Assembly: GCF_019565455.1 (NCBI RefSeq) | Contig: NZ_CP067377.1 | Span: forward strand, 558,001-622,000 | DNA: 64,000 nucleotides | Reading direction: 5' to 3' | From: Flavobacterium oreochromis | Lineage (GTDB): Bacteria; Bacteroidota; Bacteroidia; Flavobacteriales; Flavobacteriaceae | In this document: in pieces, positions 50,164-60,081 of the stretch | How positions within the stretch are numbered: the first letter of the stretch is position 1 | Layout: every line of letters starts with the position of its first letter | Notes under the pieces: generated by a model | Databases searched by the model: none | What the model was told of the DNA's origin: nothing | The model's input: only the letters and a program-made list of their open reading frames with translations | Made by a program: the position numbers and the translations under genes

Positions 50164-51569
50164 ATGAAAGAAGAAACACAACAATTTAAAAAAGAATTAG
50201 GTTTACTAGATGGAACACTACTTGTTGTAGGCTCTATGATTGGATCAGGTATATTCATTGTTAGTGCAAATATTATCCGTAACATAGGTAGTGCTGGATG
50301 GCTAATCGCTATATGGGGCATATCTGCAATTATAACAATGACAGCGGCTGTCAGCTATGGTGAACTAAGTGCTATGTTTCCACAAGCAGGAGGACAATAT
50401 GTATATTTAAAGGAAGCTTATAATAAATTAATTGCATTTTTATATGGTTGGAGTTTCTTTGCTGTTATACAAACAGGAACTATTGCAGCGGTTGGTGTAG
50501 CCTTCTCTAAATTTGCAGCCTACCTTATTCCTAGTTTTAGTGAAAATAATTTTATAATTGATTCTCCTCATTTTAAATTAAGCGTAGCCCAAATAGTTTC
50601 AATCATTACAATTATCATACTTACTTATATTAATAGTAAAGGTGTAAAAATGGAAAGATAATTCAGAAAATTTTCACAATAACAAAAATTACTTCTTTAT
50701 TTGGATTAATTATTTTTGGCTTTTTATTAGCTTTTAAAAGTGATATTTGGGATGCTAACTGGACAAACTCATGGACAGCCCAATCTTTCAGCAAAGACAC
50801 GGATAGTTGGATTTCAATTGGAGGATATACTTTATTATCAGCCATAGCAGCCTCTATGGTTGGTTCTTTATTTTCTAGTGATGCTTGGAATGGGGTAACT
50901 TTCATTTCAGGTGAAATAAGAAATCCTGAACGTAACGTAGGTCTAAGTCTCTTTTTAGGCACACTAATCGTAAGTATTATTTATATATTGGCAAACATAA
51001 TGTATTTAGCCGTTATGCCTTTGAACGAAATGGCTTTTGCTCCATCAGACCGAGTAGCTGTAGTTGCTTCTGAACATATTTTTGGATCAACAGGAACCAT
51101 TATTATTGCGGTGATGATTATGATTTCAACATTTGGTTGTAATAATGGTTTAATCATGGCGGGATCACGTGTATATTACACAATGGCTAAAGATGGTTTA
51201 TTCTTTAAAAAAGCTGCTGAATTAAACAAAGCTTCTGTTCCTGGTTGGGGGCTATGGATACAGTGTATATGGGCATCTTTATTATGTTTAACTGGTAAGT
51301 ATGGTGACTTATTAGATTTTGTGATGATTATCGTAATTATTTTTTATATATTAACAATCTTGGGTATTTTTATTTTAAGAATTAAAAAACCTGAAATAAA
51401 CAGACCATATAGAGCTTTTGGCTATCCTATTTTACCAGCTCTTTACATTATTGTATCATTAGCTATTTGCATTATGCTTTTAATAGACCGTACAAGTACT
51501 TGTGGCTGGGGAGTTTTAATTATGTTAGGTGGCATTCCTATTTATTACCTAACAAAAGGAAAGGAATAG
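50164..51569 (+). CDS. APC-family amino acid permease, one frameshift
   Basis: The joined product is about 468 aa with twelve expected membrane helices. The start FKKELGLLDGTLLVVGSMIGSGIFIVSANI carries the APC helix-1 motif (GSMIGSGIF), and SYGELSAMFPQAGGQYVYLKEAY follows. The frame breaks in the A run 50646-50650. One base restores SKGVKNGKIIQKIFTITKI, which leads to SLFSSDAWNGVTFISGEIRNPERNVGLSL and the remaining helices. APC permeases carry amino acids by symport or exchange. The substrate cannot be told, though the NPERN motif recalls LAT-like members. Confidence 0.9.
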
Positions 51570-51587
51570 GTCCATAGTTTATATAAC

Positions 51588-51728
51588 AAAAAGAGGCTGT
51601 CCAAAAAGTCCGCAATCTTGTCATTTCCACCAAAGGGAGAAATCAAATAGTACTGATTATGAGACTCTTCCTTACATCAGAGTGACAAACTGTGTGTTGA
51701 TTTTTTACTTTTAGGACAGCCTCTTTTT
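51588..51728. repeat. Dispersed palindromic repeat, copy B
   Basis: The ends AAAAAGAGGCTGTCC (51588-51602) and GGACAGCCTCTTTTT (51714-51728) are perfect inverted repeats. Inner pairs TTGTCATTTC and GAGTGACAAA extend the hairpin. The element starts 19 bases after the permease stop and ends in a T run, so it can also serve as a terminator. Copy C (57743-57878) matches it in inverted orientation over its whole length. Confidence 0.9.
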
Positions 51729-51997
51729 ACATTAAACATGAATAGTTCCTAGAATTCTTATAGATAATCATATAAAGCAAGAGAAAATAAATATATCAGC
51801 TTTAGCCATTTATGCGGAATACTCTTAATCCAACAAATAAATAGATTAATTCAATTCTAGTTTCAGACAGAAAAAAGGATATGAAGAAAGATATACAAAC
51901 ACGTTTAGGTTACATCTTTTCTGCTTATTATAAAGTTTTTTGTAACTATTAATCTAACTTTATACTTTTTGAGATAAATTTTATAAAATATAATTCA
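51729..51997. other. AT-rich intergenic stretch, no gene seen
   Basis: Together with repeat copy B and the infB terminator this makes a 475-base interval (51570-52044) between convergent genes. I see no convincing coding frame, RNA gene or promoter in this part. Confidence 0.5.
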
Positions 51998-52027
51998 TAA
52001 AAAAACCTCGATGATCGAGGTTTTTTT
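51998..52027. terminator. Terminator after infB (bidirectional)
   Basis: AACCTCGA/TCGAGGTT hairpin (52004-52011 and 52015-52022, three-base loop) is flanked by A and T runs, so it works on both strands. It closes the rimP-nusA-infB operon on the minus strand. Confidence 0.9.
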
Positions 52028-52044
52028 ATGAATTTCTTCTACTA

Positions 52045-54960
52045 TTATTTTAGTTTCTTCTTAACTTCTACTGTCGTGAATCCTTCAATTACATCGTATT
52101 CTTGAATATCGTTGTAACCTTTAATTTGCATACCACAATCGTATCCTTTAGAAACTTCTTTTACATCATCTTTAAAACGTTTTAAAGCTACTAATTCACC
52201 TGTGTAAATTACAACGCCTTCGCGAATTAAGCGGATTTTATTAGAACGGAATATTTTACCATCTGTAACCATACATCCTGCAATAGTACCTACTTTAGAT
52301 ATCTTAAATAGTTCACGAATTTCGGCTGTACCTGTAATCTCTTCTTTAAACTCAGGAGATAACATTCCTTCCATTGCATCACGTAAGTCATCAATAGCAG
52401 CATAAATGATTGAATAATGACGGATATCGATTTCTTCTTTTTCAGCTAATGATTTTGCATTACCTTGAGGGCGAACGTTAAATCCTATAATAATTGCATC
52501 TGATGCAGAAGCTAACATTACATCTGATTCTGTAATAGCTCCTACTCCTTTATGAATAATATTAATTTGAATTTCTTCTGTTGATAATTTAGAGAATGAA
52601 TCTGATAATGCCTCTACTGAACCATCCACATCTCCTTTTAATATAATATTTAATTCTTTAAATTGTCCTAAAGCAATACGTCGTCCAATTTCATCTAATG
52701 TAATATGACGTTGTGTACGTACAGATTGTTCACGTAATAATTGAGTACGTTTAGCTGCAATTTGTTTCGCTTCTCTTTCATCTTCAAACACATTAAACTT
52801 ATCACCTGCCGTAGGTGCACCATCTAAACCTAAAATGGAAACTGGTGTTGATGGTCCTGCTTCTTTGACATTATGACCGCGCTCATCTTGCATAGCACGG
52901 ATCTTACCATGATGCTTACCTGCTAAGACATAATCACCAATTTTCAATGTCCCAGCTTGAACTAGAATAGTAGATACATAACCACGACCTTTATCTAAAA
53001 ATGCTTCTACAACGGTACCAACTGCTGGTTTATCTGGATTAGCTTTTAATTCTAAAATTTCAGCTTCTAATAATACTTTTTCAAGTAATTCTTTTACTCC
53101 AATACCCATTTTAGCTGAAATATCATGTGATTGATATTTACCTCCCCATTCTTCAACAAGGAAATTCATGGCAGCTAATTTTTCTTTAATTTTATCTGGG
53201 TTAGCGGTTGGTTTATCAATTTTATTGATTGCAAATATAATTGGAACTCCAGCAGCTTGTGCATGGCTGATAGCTTCTTTTGTTTGTGGCATGATATCAT
53301 CATCAGCAGCCACCACAATAATAGCAATATCAGTTACTTGTGCACCACGAGCACGCATAGCAGTAAACGCTTCGTGTCCTGGTGTATCTAAGAAAGTAAT
53401 TTCTTGCCCATTTTCTAACTCAACACCATATGCTCCAATATGTTGTGTAATACCTCCTGATTCACCTGCGATAACATTTGTCTTACGAATGTAGTCTAAC
53501 AAGGATGTTTTACCGTGATCTACGTGCCCCATTACAGTTACAATTGGAGCGCGTTGTTTAAGATCTTCCGGTTTATCTTCTACAATTTCAATAGCTTCTT
53601 CAATATCAGCGGTTGTAAACTGTACTTCATAACCAAATTCATCTGCAACAATTGTTAAAGTCTCAGCATCTAGACGCTGATTCATTGTTACCATGATTCC
53701 TAAAGACATACAAGTTCCTATAACTTTGGTAATTGGCACATCCATCATTGTAGCAATTTCACCTACTGTTACGAATTCTGTAACTTTTAGTACTTTGCTA
53801 CCTTCTTCTTGTGCAGCTAACTCAGCTTCATTACGTTCTCTGTGTGAGTCACGTTTATCACGACGATATTTAGCTGCCTTAGACTTATTACCTTTTCCTT
53901 GTAATCTTTCTAACGTTTCTTTTATTTGATTTTTTACTTCTTCTTCTGTTGGTTCAACCTTTACGACAGGGGCTTTTTTATTAAATTTATTTCCACCTTT
54001 ATTCCCGCCATGATTTCCACCACCTTGGTTATGATTCCCTCTATTTCCTTGACCATTATTATTATTATTATTATTACCATCTGGTCTATTAGATTGGTTA
54101 TTAGGCTTAGAAGGAATTCGGTTGCGTTTCTTTTTATTAGCATCCCCTCCTTGGTGATTGTTATTTCCACCTTGGTTTGGTCTTGAGTCTTCTTTTTTCT
54201 TTTTAGGCTTTTCAAATTGAGATAAGTCAATTTTCTGACCTGTAAAAGTAGCTCCTGATAATTTTTGGTATTGAGTTTCGTAGCGTTCTTCAACTACTTG
54301 ACCTGCTTCAACTGAAGGACTTGTTGCAGGTTTGTCAGCTTTAGTTTCTACTTTTTGCTCAACTACAGGTTTAACCTCTTTTACTTGTGGTTTTACTATT
54401 ACTTTTTCCACTACTTTTTCTACCTTTTTCTCTACAGGAGGCACCACTACAGGTTTAATTTTTACCTCTACTGGTCTTTCTTGTTTAGGCTCTATTTTTT
54501 CTACTACCTTTTCTTCTACTATTGGCTTAGAAACTTCTTTTTCAACAGGCTGCTCTATCTCTACTTTTGGAGCTTCAATCTCAGGTTTTACAACAGGCTT
54601 AGGATTTAAGTCTATTTTCCCTACCTTTTTAGGACCTGATAAAGCGGCTGCTTTTGCTTTGATAACTTCCTGACGCGCACGCTCTTCTTCAATGCGTTTT
54701 TGCTCTAATTCATGTTCGCGTTCTAAACGTAATGCTTCTTTTTCTTTACGTTTTTCTTCGCCAACCTCCTTAGAAGCATCTTTGTTACCTTTATCTCCAG
54801 CAAATTGATTAGATAGAATGCCATATATCTCCTCTGTGATTTTAGTATTGGGATTAGATTCTATTATAAAACCTTTATCCTTTAAAAAATCAACAGCTCT
54901 CTCAAGAGATATATTAAATTCTCTTAATACTTTGTTTATTCTTATTGTTCCTTCAGACAT
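52045..54960 (-). CDS. infB: Translation initiation factor IF-2
   Basis: The 971-aa product places initiator tRNA on the 30S subunit and promotes subunit joining. The N-terminus ([26 protein letters not shown]) is the Bacteroidetes-type IF2-N domain. A long low-complexity linker follows, Lys/Glu/Pro-Val rich, then Asn/Gly-rich (about residues 60-330). The G domain starts near residue 475 with [15 protein letters not shown] (G1), [10 protein letters not shown] (G2), [12 protein letters not shown] (G3) and NKIDKP (G4). The C-terminal tRNA-binding domains end at the stop. It is the last gene of the rimP-nusA-infB operon. Confidence 0.98.
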   Translation of the reverse strand: MSEGTIRINKVLREFNISLERAVDFLKDKGFIIESNPNTKITEEIYGILSNQFAGDKGNKDASKEVGEEKRKEKEALRLEREHELEQKRIEEERARQEVIKAKAAALSGPKKVGKIDLNPKPVVKPEIEAPKVEIEQPVEKEVSKPIVEEKVVEKIEPKQERPVEVKIKPVVVPPVEKKVEKVVEKVIVKPQVKEVKPVVEQKVETKADKPATSPSVEAGQVVEERYETQYQKLSGATFTGQKIDLSQFEKPKKKKEDSRPNQGGNNNHQGGDANKKKRNRIPSKPNNQSNRPDGNNNNNNNGQGNRGNHNQGGGNHGGNKGGNKFNKKAPVVKVEPTEEEVKNQIKETLERLQGKGNKSKAAKYRRDKRDSHRERNEAELAAQEEGSKVLKVTEFVTVGEIATMMDVPITKVIGTCMSLGIMVTMNQRLDAETLTIVADEFGYEVQFTTADIEEAIEIVEDKPEDLKQRAPIVTVMGHVDHGKTSLLDYIRKTNVIAGESGGITQHIGAYGVELENGQEITFLDTPGHEAFTAMRARGAQVTDIAIIVVAADDDIMPQTKEAISHAQAAGVPIIFAINKIDKPTANPDKIKEKLAAMNFLVEEWGGKYQSHDISAKMGIGVKELLEKVLLEAEILELKANPDKPAVGTVVEAFLDKGRGYVSTILVQAGTLKIGDYVLAGKHHGKIRAMQDERGHNVKEAGPSTPVSILGLDGAPTAGDKFNVFEDEREAKQIAAKRTQLLREQSVRTQRHITLDEIGRRIALGQFKELNIILKGDVDGSVEALSDSFSKLSTEEIQINIIHKGVGAITESDVMLASASDAIIIGFNVRPQGNAKSLAEKEEIDIRHYSIIYAAIDDLRDAMEGMLSPEFKEEITGTAEIRELFKISKVGTIAGCMVTDGKIFRSNKIRLIREGVVIYTGELVALKRFKDDVKEVSKGYDCGMQIKGYNDIQEYDVIEGFTTVEVKKKLK

Positions 54961-55007
54961 AAATTTTATTTATGGTTTTTTTTATTTTTTTGTGGATTAA
55001 AAAGGGA

Positions 55008-56252
55008 TTAATCTTCAAATTCTTCTTTTAAAATCTTGATTACCTCAAGAATCGTTTCCTCTTCTAAATCAGTACGACGTACTAAGTCTTCTACTTCTTG
55101 ACTTAAAATACTGCGAGCAGTATCAAGACCTACTTTTGCAAACTCATCAATGATCCATCCATCAATTTCATCAGCAAATTCTGTTAACTCAACATCATCC
55201 TCATCGTCTTGAGTGTTTCCTTCACGAATTACATCTAATTCATAACCTGTTAACATACCAGCTAATTTAATATTATGACCACCACGACCAATTGCTTTTG
55301 ATACTTCTTCTAATTTTAAGTATACCTCAGCAGCTTTCTTTTCTTCATCTATCTTAATTGAAGAAACTTTTGCTGGACTTAATGCTCTAGTAATAAACAG
55401 CTGTGTATTGTTTGTATAATTAATTACATCAATATTTTCATTACCTAATTCACGTACAATTCCATGAATACGAGAACCTTTCATTCCTACGCAGGCACCT
55501 ACTGGATCAATTCTATCATCATAAGAATCTACAGCTACTTTAGCTTTTTCTCCAGGAATACGAACTACCTTTTTAATAGAAATTAACCCATCAAATACTT
55601 CTGGAATCTCTTGTTCAAATAATTTTTCTAAGAATTTTTCAGAAGTTCTAGACATGATGATTTGTGGTTTATTTCCCTTTAACTCAACATTTTCTATAAC
55701 TCCACGAACATTATCTCCTTTTCTAAAGAAGTCAGATGGTATTTGTTTTTCTTTTGGTAATACAATTTCATTTCCTTCATCATCAACTAGTATTACGGCT
55801 TTAGGACGCACATGATGTACCTCTGCTGTATATATATCACCAATTAAATCTTTGAATTGTTTGTACAAATTAGTACTATCGTGTTCATGAATTTTTGAAA
55901 TTAAGTTTTGACGTAAAGCTAAGATTGCTCTTCTTCCTAAGTCAATTAACTTCACTTCTTCAGACACTTCTTCTCCTATTTCAAAGTCTGGTTCTATTCT
56001 GCGAGCCTCTGTGAGCGTAATTTCCTCATTTTCGAAATCTAAATCTTCATCTGCTACGATAACGCGACGTCTCCAAATTTCCATATCTCCTTTATCAGGA
56101 TTAATAATGATATCAAAATTTTCATCGGACCCGTATTTTTTCTTCAATGCACTTCTAAACACATCTTCCAAAATAGCCATTAATGTAACACGATCGATAG
56201 ATTTATTATCTTTAAATTCTGAAAACGATTCGATTAATGCTAAATTCTCCAT
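55008..56252 (-). CDS. nusA: Transcription termination/antitermination protein NusA
   Basis: NusA binds RNA polymerase and nascent RNA and modulates pausing and intrinsic termination. The 414-aa product has the N-terminal RNAP-binding domain (LIESFSEFKDNKSIDRVTLMAILEDVFRSALKKKYG), an S1 domain (GDIYTAEVHHVRPKAVILVDDEG), then two KH domains (PVGACVGMKGSRIHGIVRELGNENIDVI and SKAIGRGGHNIKLAGMLTGYELDVI). It lacks the C-terminal acidic repeats of E. coli NusA, as in most bacteria. It lies between rimP and infB, 47 bases from infB. A terminator hairpin in the operon leader is a possible target of its own control. Confidence 0.98.
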   Translation of the reverse strand: MENLALIESFSEFKDNKSIDRVTLMAILEDVFRSALKKKYGSDENFDIIINPDKGDMEIWRRRVIVADEDLDFENEEITLTEARRIEPDFEIGEEVSEEVKLIDLGRRAILALRQNLISKIHEHDSTNLYKQFKDLIGDIYTAEVHHVRPKAVILVDDEGNEIVLPKEKQIPSDFFRKGDNVRGVIENVELKGNKPQIIMSRTSEKFLEKLFEQEIPEVFDGLISIKKVVRIPGEKAKVAVDSYDDRIDPVGACVGMKGSRIHGIVRELGNENIDVINYTNNTQLFITRALSPAKVSSIKIDEEKKAAEVYLKLEEVSKAIGRGGHNIKLAGMLTGYELDVIREGNTQDDEDDVELTEFADEIDGWIIDEFAKVGLDTARSILSQEVEDLVRRTDLEEETILEVIKILKEEFED

Positions 56253-56270
56253 ACAACTCTTTGATTTGTT

Positions 56271-56735
56271 TTAAAATATAATTGTAACTACTGCTTCCAC
56301 AATATTGCCATATTGTATTTTTTCATTGTGAACAACAGTTTCTTTTCCTTTTCCTATTTTTTTGGGTTCACGAGCACTCCATTCTAGCGTAACCCCCTCT
56401 TCATCTGCTTCTATTAAAAGTGCTTCATACACTTTTTCTACAGTTTTTAATTTTAAGGTGCGTCCTACATTTTTCTTGAACTGACGAACCCTTGTTAAGG
56501 GAGCAGATATTCCTGCAGAAGCGACTTCTAATGCAAAATCTTGTTCTTCTCTATCAAGGCTATTTTCTACTGCTCTACTTACGTTTACACAATCTTGCAA
56601 TTGCACTCCATTATCGCCATCTAAAGTTACGATAATTTTATTACTATCAGTTATAGTTAAATCAATTAAAAAAAGATCTGGAAATTCTTCCAAAGTTTGA
56701 TTTAACAACTGCCCTACTTTTTCTTTAAATGTCAT
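56271..56735 (-). CDS. rimP: Ribosome maturation factor RimP
   Basis: RimP assists 30S subunit assembly. The ATG at 56735 ([28 protein letters not shown]) gives 154 aa with [28 protein letters not shown] and [14 protein letters not shown] [29 protein letters not shown], the family core. An upstream in-frame non-ATG start at 56753 is rejected because it lies within the terminator hairpin. Genes nusA and infB follow in the standard order. Confidence 0.95.
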   Translation of the reverse strand: MTFKEKVGQLLNQTLEEFPDLFLIDLTITDSNKIIVTLDGDNGVQLQDCVNVSRAVENSLDREEQDFALEVASAGISAPLTRVRQFKKNVGRTLKLKTVEKVYEALLIEADEEGVTLEWSAREPKKIGKGKETVVHNEKIQYGNIVEAVVTIIF

Positions 56736-56741
56736 TGGTAT

Positions 56742-56767
56742 AAAAAGAGGCACGCGATGCGTGCCTC
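56742..56767 (-). terminator. Terminator-like hairpin in the rimP-nusA-infB leader (candidate attenuator)
   Basis: On the minus strand GAGGCACGC, loop ATC and GCGTGCCTC form a perfect nine-base-pair GC-rich stem (56767-56747) followed directly by TTTTT (56746-56742). It ends seven bases before the rimP ATG and lies downstream of a promoter-like box at 56807-56800. No other minus-strand gene lies upstream to be terminated, since usp is divergent. It is therefore likely to act on the operon's own transcript, with NusA as an obvious candidate regulator (inference). Confidence 0.8.
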
Positions 56768-56799
56768 ATTATTTAATGTTTAACTTCTAAATAACGGCA

Positions 56800-56807
56800 C
56801 AAATATA
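56800..56807 (-). promoter_or_regulatory. Candidate rimP-nusA-infB promoter box
   Basis: Minus-strand TATATTTG (56807-56800) fits TAnnTTTG. It lies 64 bases upstream of the rimP ATG, leaving a leader of about 60 bases that contains the terminator-like hairpin. Confidence 0.55.
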
Positions 56808-56909
56808 CATTTTTTTTTAATTTTACGAACCCATTGATATTTCTTAAAAAATTTCTTATCTTTATGTAACTGATTAAGAAAAAACAAACCATTAAACAAT
56901 AACCTCATT

Positions 56910-57735
56910 ATGAAACGAATTTTAGTCCCAACCGATTTTTCTCAACATGCAGAATATGCTCTTAAAGTTGCTGCTCAATTTGCAAAAAAAACACAATGCA
57001 GAAATATGTTTAGCACACTTATTAGAGTTACCTAATCAAGGGAATGACACCGTTACACACGGTCATGATATTCCAGAAATCATCTTTTTCAAAAATGCTA
57101 TAACAAACAGAATGGATGACTTATTAGACGAAGAGTATCTAGATGGAATAGAAACTTCAAAAATAATTCAGATAGACCATCCTTTTGAAGGCATCATAAA
57201 AACAATACAAAGTAATAATTTTGATCTTGTAATCATGGGATCACACGGAGCGAGTGGAATTAAAGAAATGTTTGTAGGATCAAATACTGAAAAAGTAGTT
57301 AGAAATTCCCATATACCTGTTTTAGTAATCAAAGAAGATGATCCAAATTTCAAAGTAAATCATTTCATATTTGCGTCAGATTTTTCAGATGAAATCAAAA
57401 AACCTTTTGAAAATGTGGTTCGTTTTGCAAACGAATTTGAGGCAACCTTACACCTTGTAAATATTAATACACCTAACAACTTTCGCTCTACACAAAATGC
57501 ACGAAAACTGATGAGCGATTTTGTTAGCGGATTCAAAATTAACAAATATGAAACTCACATATACAACGATGTTAATGTGGAAGCTGGTATATTAAACATT
57601 GCTAACGATTTAAATGCAGATTTATTAGGGATGTGCACACATGGAAGAAAAGGTTTAGCTCATTTTTTAAATGGCAGCATCAGTGAAAGCCTAGTAAATC
57701 ACGCAAAAAAACCAGTTATAACCTTTAAAATATAA
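56910..57735 (+). CDS. Universal stress protein, tandem UspA domains, one frameshift
   Basis: The ATG at 56910 gives MKRILVPTDFSQHAEYALKVAAQFAKK, the start of a UspA domain. The frame breaks at the run of eight A at 56984-56991. Removing one A restores KKHNAEICLAHLLELPNQG and a 274-aa protein. The first domain ends with DLVIMGSHGASGIKEMFVGSNTEKVVRNSHIPVLVIK, a G.HG…G..…V nucleotide-binding signature. The second domain (HFIFASDFSDEIKKPFENVVRFANEF) ends with ADLLGMCTHGRKGLAHFLNGSISESLVNHAKKPVITFK. Usp proteins accumulate under stress, and the exact role is unknown. Confidence 0.93.
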
Positions 57736-57742
57736 GATTATC

Positions 57743-57878
57743 AAGAGGCTGTCCTAAAAGTAAAAAATCAACACACAGTTTGTCACTCCGACGGAAGTAG
57801 GAGTCTCATAATCAATACTATGTAACTTCTCCCTTTGGTCGAAATGAACAAGATTGCGGACTTTTAGGACAGCCTCTT
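57743..57878. repeat. Dispersed palindromic repeat, copy C (inverted relative to copy B)
   Basis: The ends AAGAGGCTGTCCTAAAAGT (57743-57761) and ACTTTTAGGACAGCCTCTT (57860-57878) are perfect inverted repeats. The reverse complement of the inside matches copy B throughout, including CCGCAATCTTG, CCAAAGGGAGAA, TGATTATGAGACTC and ACAAACTGTGTGTTGATT. It starts eight bases after the usp stop. Confidence 0.9.
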
Positions 57879-58394
57879 CCATCTTGAACTTATCTAGCTC
57901 TTGTATCTAATACACAAAAATTTTAAAACAAAAGAATAAACGATACAACTAATATTTGCAAGACCGAAATCGAAGACTAAAAAAATTCAGCTAAATTACC
58001 TTTCTATTTTAGATTATAACACATGCTCTTCTTTTTACACCAAATAACACCCCATTAAACATGCAAATAATTTGAGTATATACCTCATAAATCCCCTAAC
58101 GCTTCTTGACATTTGAACTAGAATTCACAGCATCATGTTAACTCATCCAAAAAATCCTTTCGGTTTTATTTATCCCTACACAGGCAATAGTTACAAATTA
58201 TAAGAAGGAAAGATCCTTTATTGTTAGCTTAAATTCAACACTAAACAATTCTAAAACAAGACATCTATAGTTTCTGTTTTCTAAAATCCAACCAAACAAC
58301 AACATCTTTCAAAACGTTATATCCATAAACCTGAAGAATAAAATACAATCATTACTAAAAAATTTGTAAGTTTGAAACTCTTTAATCCTACTAT
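57879..58394. other. Intergenic stretch of about 515 bases, no gene recognised
   Basis: AT-rich sequence with frequent stops in all frames that I checked by eye. Near its right end a TAAGTTTG box (58367-58374) fits TAnnTTTG and lies 20 bases before the HupE ATG, so it may be that gene's promoter. I saw no tRNA-like or other structured RNA, but a weakly conserved small RNA cannot be excluded. Confidence 0.5.
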
Positions 58395-58988
58395 ATGCAA
58401 GAATTTTGGTTATATTTTGAAATTGGTTTAAAACACGTATTGAATATCAATGCTTATGACCATATACTATTCCTTATTGGAATGACCATCCCTTATTCTT
58501 TTAATGACTGGAAAAAATGGCTAACACTTGTAAGCTTATTTACGCTAGGACATTCTATTTCATTAATACTTTCTGTATTTGGCATTATATATATTAAAGA
58601 GAATTTAGTTGAATTTTTAATCCCCATTACAATCTTAATTGTAGCGCTTTTCAATCTCTTTACAGCTGGAAAAAGTTCAAAAAAGGAAAGCATAACATTA
58701 ATAGCTATTGTAACTCTACTATTTGGAATAATACATGGTCTAGGTTTTTCAAATTATTTCAAAACCTTATTACCTGGAAATAAATCTGACAAAATACTAC
58801 CTCTTGCTGAATTTGCACTTGGGATTGAAAGTGCGCAAATAATTGTCGTATTTGTAGTACTAATAATTTCCTTTATAATTCAATCTGTTTTTCGTTTCTC
58901 AAAAAGAGATTGGACCTTAGTTATGTCTTCTTTCATAATAGGAGTTGTAACACCACTAATCATACAAAGTCCTATTTGGCACAGATAA
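58395..58988 (+). CDS. HupE/UreJ-family membrane protein
   Basis: The 197-aa product has six or so membrane helices. The family N-terminus YFEIGLKHVLNINAYDHILFLIGMTIPYSF, with the conserved His/Asp-His pair, is followed by TLGHSISLILSVFGI, GIIHGLGFSNYFKTLLPG and EFALGIESAQIIVVFVV. HupE and UreJ are nickel or cobalt permease-like proteins in other bacteria, but no hydrogenase or urease genes are nearby and the substrate is unknown. The dCMP deaminase gene starts two bases after its stop. Confidence 0.9.
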   Translation: MQEFWLYFEIGLKHVLNINAYDHILFLIGMTIPYSFNDWKKWLTLVSLFTLGHSISLILSVFGIIYIKENLVEFLIPITILIVALFNLFTAGKSSKKESITLIAIVTLLFGIIHGLGFSNYFKTLLPGNKSDKILPLAEFALGIESAQIIVVFVVLIISFIIQSVFRFSKRDWTLVMSSFIIGVVTPLIIQSPIWHR

Positions 58989-58989
58989 A

Positions 58990-59418
58990 ATGGAAGAAAA
59001 ACTTAGTAAATATGACACTGCTTACCTACGCTTAGCTAGAGAGTGGAGTAAACTTTCCTACTGCAAAAGAAAACAAGTAGGAGCAATTATAGTAAGAGAT
59101 AGAATGATTATTTCAGATGGATACAATGGCACTCCTTCTGGGTTTGATAATTGTTGTGAAGACGAAAACAACTTAACACACTGGTATGTTCTTCATGCAG
59201 AAGCAAATGCAATATTAAAAGTTGCCAACTCAACTCAGTCGTGCAATGAAGCTACTCTTTATATCACACTTTCACCATGCAAAGAATGCTCTAAATTAAT
59301 CCATCAAGCAGGCATAAGAAGAGTAGTATACCATGAGAAATATAAAGATGATTCAGGCTTAGTTTTCTTAGAAAAAGCAGGAGTAACAGTACAACAAATT
59401 ATAAATTTAGATTCGTAA
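58990..59418 (+). CDS. Deoxycytidylate (dCMP) deaminase family protein
   Basis: The 142-aa product is a zinc-dependent deaminase with the motif HAEANAIL (near residue 71, His ligand plus catalytic Glu) and LSPCKECSKLI (two Cys ligands). The N-terminal KYDTAYLRLAREWSKLSYCKRKQVGAIIVRD matches the ComEB/dCMP deaminase group, which supplies dUMP for thymidylate synthesis. Whether it acts on dCMP or another cytidine compound is not certain. It is coupled to hupE and ends at a terminator hairpin shared with the convergent gene. Confidence 0.92.
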   Translation: MEEKLSKYDTAYLRLAREWSKLSYCKRKQVGAIIVRDRMIISDGYNGTPSGFDNCCEDENNLTHWYVLHAEANAILKVANSTQSCNEATLYITLSPCKECSKLIHQAGIRRVVYHEKYKDDSGLVFLEKAGVTVQQIINLDS

Positions 59419-59420
59419 TA

Positions 59421-59450
59421 AAAAAAAAGTAGTTGCAAAAAAACAACTAC
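59421..59450 (-). terminator. Terminator of the oxidoreductase-MarC operon
   Basis: On the minus strand GTAGTTG (59450-59444) and CAACTAC (59435-59429) form a hairpin followed by a run of eight T (59428-59421). It also lies at the 3' end of the convergent dCMP deaminase gene. Confidence 0.8.
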
Positions 59451-59465
59451 TAAATAATAAGATTC

Positions 59466-60077
59466 TTATTTTTTCTTCACCCCATCATGACTATGTGTTT
59501 CCACTCCTTGGTTCCATAAAACTAATATTTCAGTTGCTACTGCTGCCCCACTCCCAGCAGCTATTGCCAACTGACTTCTATGCCCTGAAAGTGTACCACA
59601 AACATATACTCCATCCTTCACTTTATAATCAATATTTTTCAATTGAATCCGTTTTTTTTCAGGAAGTGATTTCTGATGTGGCTCAACATATTCATTCAAG
59701 CCTTGAATATCAAATAAGTTAGAAGCGCCAACCCCAATAACAACTATTTTAGAATGAAAAACACTTTTATTAGTCATCACTTCAAAACCACCATCAACAG
59801 ACTGTATTTTAAAAACTTTTTCATCTGGAATTTGCACAATATGCTCATAAGTATTTTTTAACTGATCTAGAGATTCAATTAACAAATCAGCTCCTAATTT
59901 ACCAGCCGGCACTCCGTATGCGTTATAAAAAACAGCTTCTTGTAAAGAAGATATTTTTTGATGTGTAAGAATTCCTATTCTTTTACCTTTTACAAAATGT
60001 TTATTTTGAGCAGAACCTAAAATCATAGCACAGGACACTCCTGAAACTCCCCCTCCCACAATTAATACATCAAACAT
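59466..60077 (-). CDS. Small NAD(P)/FAD-dependent oxidoreductase
   Basis: The 203-aa product opens with FDVLIVGGGVSGVSCAMILGSAQ, a GxGxxG-type FAD-binding fold. Later VVIGVGASNLFDIQGL and DGVYVCGTLSGHRSQLAIAAGSGAAVATEIL resemble the C-terminal FAD segment of thioredoxin reductase-like proteins. It has no redox CxxC and is much shorter than thioredoxin reductase (about 310 aa), lacking a separate NAD(P)H domain. The electron donor and substrate are unknown. It follows the small membrane protein by four bases in an operon that starts with marC. Confidence 0.85.
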   Translation of the reverse strand: MFDVLIVGGGVSGVSCAMILGSAQNKHFVKGKRIGILTHQKISSLQEAVFYNAYGVPAGKLGADLLIESLDQLKNTYEHIVQIPDEKVFKIQSVDGGFEVMTNKSVFHSKIVVIGVGASNLFDIQGLNEYVEPHQKSLPEKKRIQLKNIDYKVKDGVYVCGTLSGHRSQLAIAAGSGAAVATEILVLWNQGVETHSHDGVKKK

Positions 60078-60081
60078 AATA

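Noticed and set aside
53168..54673. Plus-strand open frames opposite infB
   Set aside because: They are shadows of the low-complexity IF-2 linker and G domain on the other strand, with composition unlike real proteins of this genome.
51588..57878. Insertion sequences with terminal inverted repeats
   Set aside because: The elements are only about 140 bp, have no open frame, and the inside is itself palindromic. They are at most non-autonomous elements.
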